From Diadema setosum (Eukaryota > Echinodermata > Echinoidea > Diadematoida > Diadematidae), in contig CM067067.1 in NCBI GenBank assembly GCA_033980235.1, positions 36,466,200 through 36,530,199 on the forward strand: a DNA stretch of 64,000 bases. The letters are read 5' to 3'. Position 1 is the first letter of the stretch. Each line of letters starts with the position of its first letter. The notes beneath the pieces are model-generated. The model was not told the origin of the DNA. It saw only the letters and a program-made list of their open reading frames with translations, and did no database searches. Positions 57,015-64,000 of the stretch are shown piece by piece. Position numbers and translations under genes: made by a program.

Positions 57015-58600
57015 AGGGGAAAAATCAGGCCCTCAACCTGACAAGGTGATTAATTTTCATCTATGTCGATTCGCACAAAGGCAAGCGACAGTATGAAGAA
57101 AGAGAAGTTGGGAGGAGAGGAAGGAGAAAGATTGGTAATGGGTGACAATGGGTGAGCATTTCACGAGCTTTCATCAAAATACCAACGGTAATGAATCGTC
57201 TTGCACACGGTGTTATTTGATGATTATGAAACGACGTCAATTTCTCACACGATTACGCAGTTCCAAAAGGGAAAAAATTGAAAAAAAGGGTAAAAGTTGA
57301 GTAAAGAAGCAAAATTTGTTTTCATCACAGTCTTAGGGGCAGTATAGTCTATCATTATAGAGGATCTTACACAAATAACGTGTGTGTCTAGTCCTGGCTC
57401 AAACATGTTTCTTTTTTTTTTAGGCAGCAAACTAGCAAAGTAGGGATGATGTTGTAATGTGAATTTCTTTCATTTTGGACTACTAAATGGATCGGTTGAT
57501 GGCTTTATTATGAATGCTAGAGGCAGCTAGGCTAAAAAAAAAAAACAACAACAACAACAACACAAGATGGGCCTTGCCATCGACTACTGACATAAATACA
57601 CACCTTTATGTATTTGTATAAAAAATCGATGTTTGTTTATACGGCCCTCTGCGTTGTATGATTACTAGTTTTGATTTGTTTTATTTTTTCGTTTTTTTTT
57701 GCGTTTGCCATGTTGTTATTTTCTTTTCGTTTTGCATGAGAGATATACTCCCTTTTTATATTTTACTCGTTCAAATAATATCCATCGTGGAGTTCGGAGA
57801 TGGTACGTTCATCTTGTAGTTTCCATGCGTTTGTAGTAGGCCCTAGATATATTTGGGAATATGTTTACTCCATAGGAAAAAAAAACAGTCCGTCTGTGCG
57901 TGATAACGCGTTGATTCCTGCATTCTTTGATTATATGAGGCTCGAGGACAAGTTTTTCAATGGAATTAGTTACCACTTTTCCAAATTCCAAGTCGTCCTA
58001 TTCCAAATCACCATTCAGCCTACCCTTATTTCCCGCCTTTTAAAGCAGTTCATTTTCGCTAGATGTTTTAATTTTTAAACTCACGCACAACTTACGCTGG
58101 ATGTATAATGGCTGTGCAAACATGCTGGAGTTCTGCTCGAACAAAATGTCGGTTCCCCAATTTTTGTGCATTTCATAATCGAGCATTGATAGCTATTATT
58201 TGTCGTATATAAAAGTACATTGCTCTTTAAACTATTATATTTTGAATCATTTAGGCATTTGCATCATCTGTAGGCCCTACATGGTGTGACCGAAAAGAAT
58301 ACAAATCAGAGTAAAAATAGTACTCTTCGCAAGGATATATTACAACGTTTAACAAAATATGGAAGAATCTGTACATGGAATGGTGCCAAATAGATTGAAA
58401 AGGAAGAAAAAAAAAAAACCTCCACTGCGATCTAGTATGCGACAGTTATTTTACCTCACACTTATTTTTTTTTTTCACTTCGTGATTGCCCCCAAAACAC
58501 ATGCAAAGCGTAAAGCCGAAGGCAGTGGGCAGAACGGTTACGAGTCATTTCTCCACGTCGCGTTTTGACGCGCGCCAGGCCGCGTCCATGCGGCCTCGCT
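57015..58600. other. Unique AT-rich DNA
   Basis: An A-run plus (CAA)n at 57534-57562. No gene recognised. Confidence 0.5.
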
Positions 58601-58604
58601 ATCC

Positions 58605-59000
58605 CGATGACGCCACGACCAAAGCGTCGCTCTCCCTCCCCCTCCCTCTCACTCATTCCCCTTCTTTCCTTCTCTTCATTTTCCTATCTCTGCCGTTCAT
58701 TTTCTATGTATTACTTCACCTACCTCACCCGATCTGCCCCTTCCCACATCGACCTCGCCCCCTCCCTATTTCCCCTCGATCGCGGCAGCCCGAGAAGCTA
58801 GCAACACTGAGATTGATTCTACCCAAATCACGTTGACTTGACGCCTCGGCTTCTACCCACGCTTATAGCCAGCACTCCTCCGCTCCCCTTCCTTCTCCCT
58901 CTTTCCATTTTTTAAAGAAAAACATAGTCTGCCCTACCTCTCTCTTTTTCTCACCCTCTGCCGGTCGTATTCTATTCCCCTCTTCCCATTTTCAGATTCT
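58605..59000. repeat. C/T-rich low complexity
   Basis: CCCTCCCTCTC-type sequence over about 400 bp. The overlapping frames are Ser/Pro/Leu artefacts. Confidence 0.75.
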
Positions 59001-59004
59001 CACC

Positions 59005-59925
59005 TCGTGAGAGATAGCTTTTCATACGTTATCCTTATTTGGACGACTAACAACGGAGAAAAAGGAGATAACGAATGCCTTGACTTTTTTTTTTCTCTCC
59101 ATTCCGAGTCGGGTATTCAATTTGTTGAGGTGTGAATCTGAAGGGCCAGTGATAGAAAGAATGGGCAGGAAGTAGGTGGCGGAGAAGAATATAGGAAAGA
59201 ATACGAATCCATTATCAAACAAAGACAAGAATGAATGAATGGATGATCCAAGGAGCAGCAAAGAGAATATTAAAATACACATGTATAATAAACGAACATA
59301 CACAACATACTCACAAATATTATAAAAACTCACACACATGTATGTTGGCAGGAGAAATCCCCAGACTGTTACAGTACACAACCATACAAAAGAAAGAGGT
59401 CCTTAAAAGTGGTCGTATTATAGAACAATCGTATGACTGAAAAGCGAATTTTATCTCATCTGATATTGCCGTTGGTCATGGAATGTGTTTACATAGTCAA
59501 AATTATTGTAAAGTAATTGCTATACTTTACAGAATTCAGTCGGATTCGAGAAGACAATGCGAATATGTGCAGAGTCATCCTAATTATCTGAGAGGGAAGA
59601 GTTGCCTAAAAATTAAAACATGTTTACTACTATTATCATATCCTCAAGTATAACTTGAGAAGTCGACTGTCGAGCTTACTTAACAAAGGTAAAGGCAACT
59701 GCTCACATATAAGATTACGAAAACTCCTGGTCTAACAGAAGAAAGTAATGGTATCTCGTATAAAGACAATAATAATGTATCAACAAAGAATCAATAGAAA
59801 CAGGGTGAACAGGAAAGAAAAAACTACGAATTTCAACCATTGGTGGCATGGCAACACTTTTATTTTTGAAACAGTGATGGCTAAAATCTCTTTCACAAAC
59901 ACTCATAAATATCAAACAGACTATA
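59005..59925. other. Unique AT-rich DNA
   Basis: Nothing recognisable. Confidence 0.5.
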
Positions 59926-59930
59926 TACGC

Positions 59931-59932
<2 letters not shown>

Positions 59933-59972
<40 letters not shown>
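59933..59972. repeat. (TA)n microsatellite
   Basis: Uninterrupted TA run. Confidence 0.97.
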
Positions 59973-59976
<4 letters not shown>

Positions 59977-60116
59977 ATGTATACACCTATCATAAAAAGT
60001 ATTCTTCTTTGTTTGATTGATTGTGTTTGTTTTGTTTTTAATTTGTTTGTTGGTGTTTGTGCGTTTGTGCGTCATGAACTCCAGATCGCTCAAACGTATT
60101 TCCTGATTCGTTCACC

Positions 60117-60141
60117 CCCTCCCCCCCCCCCCCCCCCCCTT
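60117..60141. repeat. C-run
   Basis: About 23 C with one T interruption, followed by TTCCTCC. Confidence 0.95.
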
Positions 60142-60199
60142 CCTCCAACAAAACACTATACACAGGTACGGCACAGTTGCATTTTCGGAACTTAATGGG

Positions 60200-60625
60200 G
60201 GGAAAGCCGAGATGAAGAATTGCCTCTTTTTATCACGAATAACAGAAGAGTGCGAACCAATATTTGTGGTAAGCCATGCGCGACGGCCGAGCAAGGGGAA
60301 GCCAACAAGGTACGTGAACACGTTGCATTTTGCGCGCTCCTTCGAAGAGTCTAGACGAGTCTTTCCGCCCGTTGCCGATTCGCCACTGCTTAATACCTTC
60401 GTACTGTGCGGACACGGTATCACCCTTATAGTAAAATATTTCCTAACACGTTTTTGTTGACTTGCGACGAAATTGTAAATAAGAGTTTTGATTCATCAGC
60501 AGGTTTTTTTTTTTCTCGCTCGGATCCGCCGACAGTCCTGAAATAATTGAGCTGATGAATAATTGGTGGTGTGCTTTCGCTCTGCACTTCTAGAGCCTCA
60601 GTCCCACACAGATATAGAAGACGCG
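60200..60625. promoter_or_regulatory. Candidate conserved non-coding element
   Basis: A 400-bp low-repeat block, GC-rich at first and then with TTTTGATTCATCAGCAGG and ATTGAGCTGATGAATAATTGG, in which CTGATGAAT recurs in both orientations. Plus-strand and minus-strand frames at 60212-60460 and 60112-60423 are open but unrecognised. Regulatory reading preferred. Confidence 0.33.
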
Positions 60626-60629
60626 TCGT

Positions 60630-62655
60630 GGAAAAGATATCCACTTATTTATTCATCTTTCATTGCAGATTCAATTCTCTTGTTTGCCGTTGTTGTTGTT
60701 GTTGTCCCCGTTCCTATTATTGAGCAGCACCAATGATTGCGACATTAATCAATGCTATAGTGACGACAAGATCACTGCCATGCCCTCCAGGTATCCTGTA
60801 TGGTTGGGCGCACTTCGAACAGAAAATCAATATGAGATGGTCTAGGACCTAACTGGCGTTTGTCTGGGTGTTTTATTATTTCTTATGACATTAATTGTAT
60901 CAAGATTGCATGAAAGGTATACATGTGAAATAAATCAGTTATTTAGGTGTGATTCTACACGCTACGGGCCAGGGGCCAGGACTTGATTACGATTACGTTG
61001 CTGACAATCCATCCAAATCATGTTTCTCGTGTGACACCTTGTTAAATAACGGTCCAGCAGCTTCTTTCTTCAACCCACATAACAGTAACATACTGATACA
61101 CACAACACTGGCACGTGTTACAATTAAACTTTAGATAAGATGACAGCACATCAGAAAAAAAAAATAGGTGTAGTTTGCCTATTACATCTAGTGAACTGGG
61201 AAGTCACTAATGTGTGATATTATTGCTTTCGGATTGTTATTTTTTTTCTCGTTGTTATAAGGACCCTCCCCTGCGCGGCATCCATCCTCTCGTCTCCGAT
61301 AGTATTAAGGTTTCAACCAAAGATGAAAGAGCGCCTCGCAACATTATTGGTTTCAACTATATACATAGTGACTAGATGTCAACTAGACGTATGCCAAGGA
61401 TAGAAAATGCACCAAAACCATCATTTTTTTTTCTCACAGGCATTTATTTGCAATACGTCATTCTCTCTCTACACTGTAGGAAGGTGTCAAATTGAGGAAT
61501 GACAATTGAATTTCTACATGTTGCCGTAGATGTCGCTACAGTTATTCATGACAGATTTCTGTTTTTCTTGTCCGTTTGGCCAACTCCGTCGAAACAATTA
61601 TCATTTCCCCTTGAGGGCGTGTGTTAAGAATATACACAACAAGGTGTACCAACCCCAAAAAAGCAAAAATTAAGAAATAAATAACAACCTTCTGTTGCCA
61701 TCCAGACAAGTAAAGTTTCCTTACATTAATCTAAAGTGCTCAAGATTAGGTTTAGATGAGTTTCTTTTCATCTAGCAATACACCAACGGGTTCTGAAAGC
61801 CAGAACTAAGAATTATGTGTATGGTTTTCCGTGGAAATAAACAAAGAAATAACGTTTAGATCTGAGAGGAGTTAACCCGCAACAAAAAAAAAAAGTGACC
61901 ATCAATTGAGTTTCAGCCGAATTATGTGCAGGTGGTTGGAAAAAAACTTACTGCTCTCCTTGTTCTGTTATAGCCACTGTGTTGAAAAGACAGAATATTT
62001 GAGGATTGTTTTATTTGGGAAAATCAGAACACGTTTCAATATGACAAATCCGAGCTTAAAGGTTCTCTGAAATACAAATGCATGTTGATTTGTGTTGATT
62101 TATAATATCCTCAACATCACTTTTGAGGTGAAACGAATATCTAGAAACATTCCATATATTTTTAACTAAATTTTCTCCTATTTTTCTTTAGATTACTTGG
62201 ATACGGCCACAAAAAAAAAAAAATCCTTCCAAACCAATATTCCTGTTGTAACCTCATCTGTCAATCATTGCTAAAGTACTGAAATGTTTACCAAAAGACA
62301 CTGGAATGCCCCTTACCCTTGACTCAGCATGACTTGCATGTCCCTCTCCATGTCTTTTGTTAGTCACAGTAAAAGTGTGCTTGATATTGTGTAGAAATGA
62401 AGCAATGAAAAAAAAAGAATCCATGGCAAACTTTTGTTTGTTTATTTGTTTGTTTGTTTGTTTGTTTTCATTTTCCTTCTCACAAACAGTAGCTGCTCTT
62501 CCATGGGGTCCAGTTGTATGTGGCTACTTGGGGCAACCACTTCACAGGATTATACCATGCTCTTTGCTATGAATGAATGAAGCGGAATATTTTACGTGTG
62601 TTGCGACTCTCTCACACACGTCACGTCAATTATTATGTTATATCATTTGGGACAG
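60630..62655. other. Unique AT-rich DNA
   Basis: An A-run at about 62210-62222 and (TTTG)n at 62433-62466. A single TTAAAGGTTCTCTGAAATAC end at 62056 resembles a MITE terminus without a partner. No gene recognised. Confidence 0.45.
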
Positions 62656-62732
62656 GTAGCCGCCTGGTTTGCCTCTTCTAGAGGGGACGGCAAGATAACA
62701 CACAACATTGTTCAGTAAGACTCACTTGGATC

Positions 62733-62763
62733 AGGGAGGTGAGACAAAACGTCTCACCTCCCT
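62733..62763. other. Perfect 13-bp-stem hairpin
   Basis: AGGGAGGTGAGAC (62733-62745), loop AAAAC, GTCTCACCTCCCT (62751-62763). It abuts the tRNA-like element. It has no T-run or other terminator feature. Confidence 0.9.
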
Positions 62764-62832
62764 GCTTGGATTCGAGACCCAAACTCGATTCATTCGATTG
62801 CAAGTCAGATACTCTACCGACTGAGTCACAAA
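62764..62832 (-). repeat. tRNA-derived SINE head / tRNA pseudogene
   Basis: On the minus strand TGACTCAGTCGGTAGAGTATCT matches tRNA D-arm/box A sequence, with ACTTGCAATC in the anticodon-arm position and box B-like GGTCTCGAATCC at the right distance. The acceptor stem does not close cleanly, so a SINE or pseudogene is more likely than a working tRNA. Confidence 0.6.
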
Positions 62833-62967
62833 ATTTTCATATTTTCCCCAAAAGTCAACAACGTTACAATAAATGCGGTCATTTATCTCTTTTTACTCTT
62901 TTCCGATAACACAATGAACCAATAGCTTCATATCGATTATGCGCATTCTGATTTTGTTCTTCCGCTT

Positions 62968-63550
62968 TCAAATGTAAGATGATAGAATCTGCATCACATT
63001 GATTTGGTATAAATGTAGCATCGGAGAGAATTGGGAAATTGGAAATAAAATTTGATATGAATTGAATGGAATGTCTATGGAATGGAATGGAATGAGATGA
63101 GATGAAATGGAGTGGATTGGAATGAAACTGAATGGAATGAAAATGAATGGAATGGAAATGAATGGAATGGAAATAAATTGAATTGATTTGAATTGAAATG
63201 AATTGAATTGAAACAGATTAGCAATAGTGTTGACAGGGTCATACAAACAAAACGATTTTAATTTTGTTTTCCGCTTTCAAATTGTATGATGATATAATTT
63301 GCATTACCTTGATTTGGTGTAAATGTAGTATCTGAGAAAATTGGAACATTGGAAATAAAATTTGATCTGAATTGAATGGAATGGATTAGAATGGAATTAA
63401 ATTTAATAGAATGGAATGGATGGGATGGGATGAGATGGAATGGAGTGGAATGAAAATGAATGGAATGGAAATGAATTGAATCAATTTGAATTGAACTGAA
63501 TTAAAACAGATTTTGAACGGCGTTGACAGGGTCAAACAAACAGAACAGTG
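62968..63550. repeat. Diverged tandem duplication (about 295 bp) with GGAAT-type repeats
   Basis: Sequence from CTTTCAAATGTAAGATGATAG (about 62966) to GTGTTGACAGGGTCA (about 63241) recurs as CTTTCAAATTGTATGATGATA (about 63272) to GTTGACAGGGTCAAAC (about 63537). Each copy contains a (GAATGGAAT)n-like pentanucleotide stretch at 63059-63215 and 63368-63505. The copies differ at many positions. Confidence 0.85.
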
Positions 63551-63554
63551 CATT

Positions 63555-64000
63555 TTCTGAATGATTTTCTGTGCACCCACATGGACATAAGACAGCAGAC
63601 ATCTGGAATTGTAAAAAAATACAGCTCGTGCAGCAGTATTATATCTGAAGATTCATTCTACCTGCTAATCTTCTCAAATATTGAATTTAAGACATCGTGA
63701 CGTATACACTTTGACCGGCGCACGTACGACTTTATCACTGAGCTGTATTCTCCGTAAACAGCTTTTTGAGTTCAATTTCACTCTGTGTACAAATTTGACA
63801 ACCACAAAATGAGCACTTTCAGCGAATCTGAATATGATTTAGCCTAATGACGTTTTGGGATTTTCAATTTTCAAATGTTTTGAACCAACAGTGGTGTTGG
63901 TAGTAACCAACTACGTAACTTAGAGAAAGAGACGATGCATCGCCTTGGAAGTCTCTCGCAGCTGGAGACCACCATATAAGTCTTTGCTTTTCCAAAATAG
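63555..64000. other. Unique DNA to the right edge
   Basis: No gene, RNA or repeat recognised. Confidence 0.5.

Larger units (their letters stand above)
34898..64000. other. Hox 5' flank / intergenic region
   Basis: This lies upstream of the Hox start codon relative to transcription. No second Hox exon is visible: there is no YPWM-type hexapeptide exon and no helix-3 homeobox signature on either strand. The space is filled by transposable elements, simple repeats and scattered candidate regulatory blocks, all listed separately. If the cluster follows the usual order, the next gene beyond 64 kb would be the adjacent posterior paralogue. Confidence 0.6.

Noticed and set aside
62056..62300. Third TTAA MITE starting TTAAAGGTTCTCTG
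   Set aside because: No matching inverted end was found within 1 kb.

Overview
The window reads as animal genomic DNA from a Hox cluster, most likely from an ambulacrarian and probably an echinoderm. That assignment is inference. It rests on one central-class Hox exon, very low gene density, AT-rich DNA full of microsatellites, and palindromic TTAA-flanked MITEs and tRNA-derived SINE heads of the kind found in echinoderm genomes. The species cannot be fixed from the sequence.

The only confidently coding sequence is exon 1 of a Hox gene on the minus strand (34140-34689). It carries the N-terminal SSYF motif and a hexapeptide with the core IYPWM followed by RRIHSTT, and it ends in a phase-1 splice donor. 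The hexapeptide context fits Hox5 (Scr group) best. I looked for the homeobox exon by its WFQNRRMKWKK signature on both strands and did not find it, so the whole interval 1-34139 is presumed to be intron 1 and the homeobox exon lies beyond the left edge. Sequence above about 34.9 kb is the gene's 5' flank, towards the next more posterior Hox gene if the usual colinear order holds.

Intron 1 side (1-34139): mostly AT-rich unique DNA with microsatellites, tRNA-derived SINE heads, several foldback MITEs and isolated GC-richer low-repeat blocks that are candidate conserved regulatory elements. Close to exon 1, 170-200 bp into the intron, a DR2-type retinoid/nuclear-receptor half-site pair lies beside a PBC/Hox-type site.

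5' flank (34.9-64 kb): this side is dominated by mobile DNA. The main items are a 314-bp foldback MITE; a roughly 7.4-kb element (40879-48263) bounded by 19-bp inverted ends and lined with CACAGTG-rich arrays, with exon-like sequence and a nested TTAA MITE inside; a 1.73-kb composite inverted repeat arranged A-B-A'-B' (48585-50314); a second TTAA MITE; a recent 234-bp tandem duplication; and a diverged duplication with GGAAT-type repeats near the right edge. Candidate regulatory blocks cluster at 52.5-57 kb and 60.2-60.6 kb.

No rRNA genes, CRISPR arrays or operons are present, and I found no intact functional tRNA gene. Most short open frames are chance openings in repeats and AT-rich DNA.
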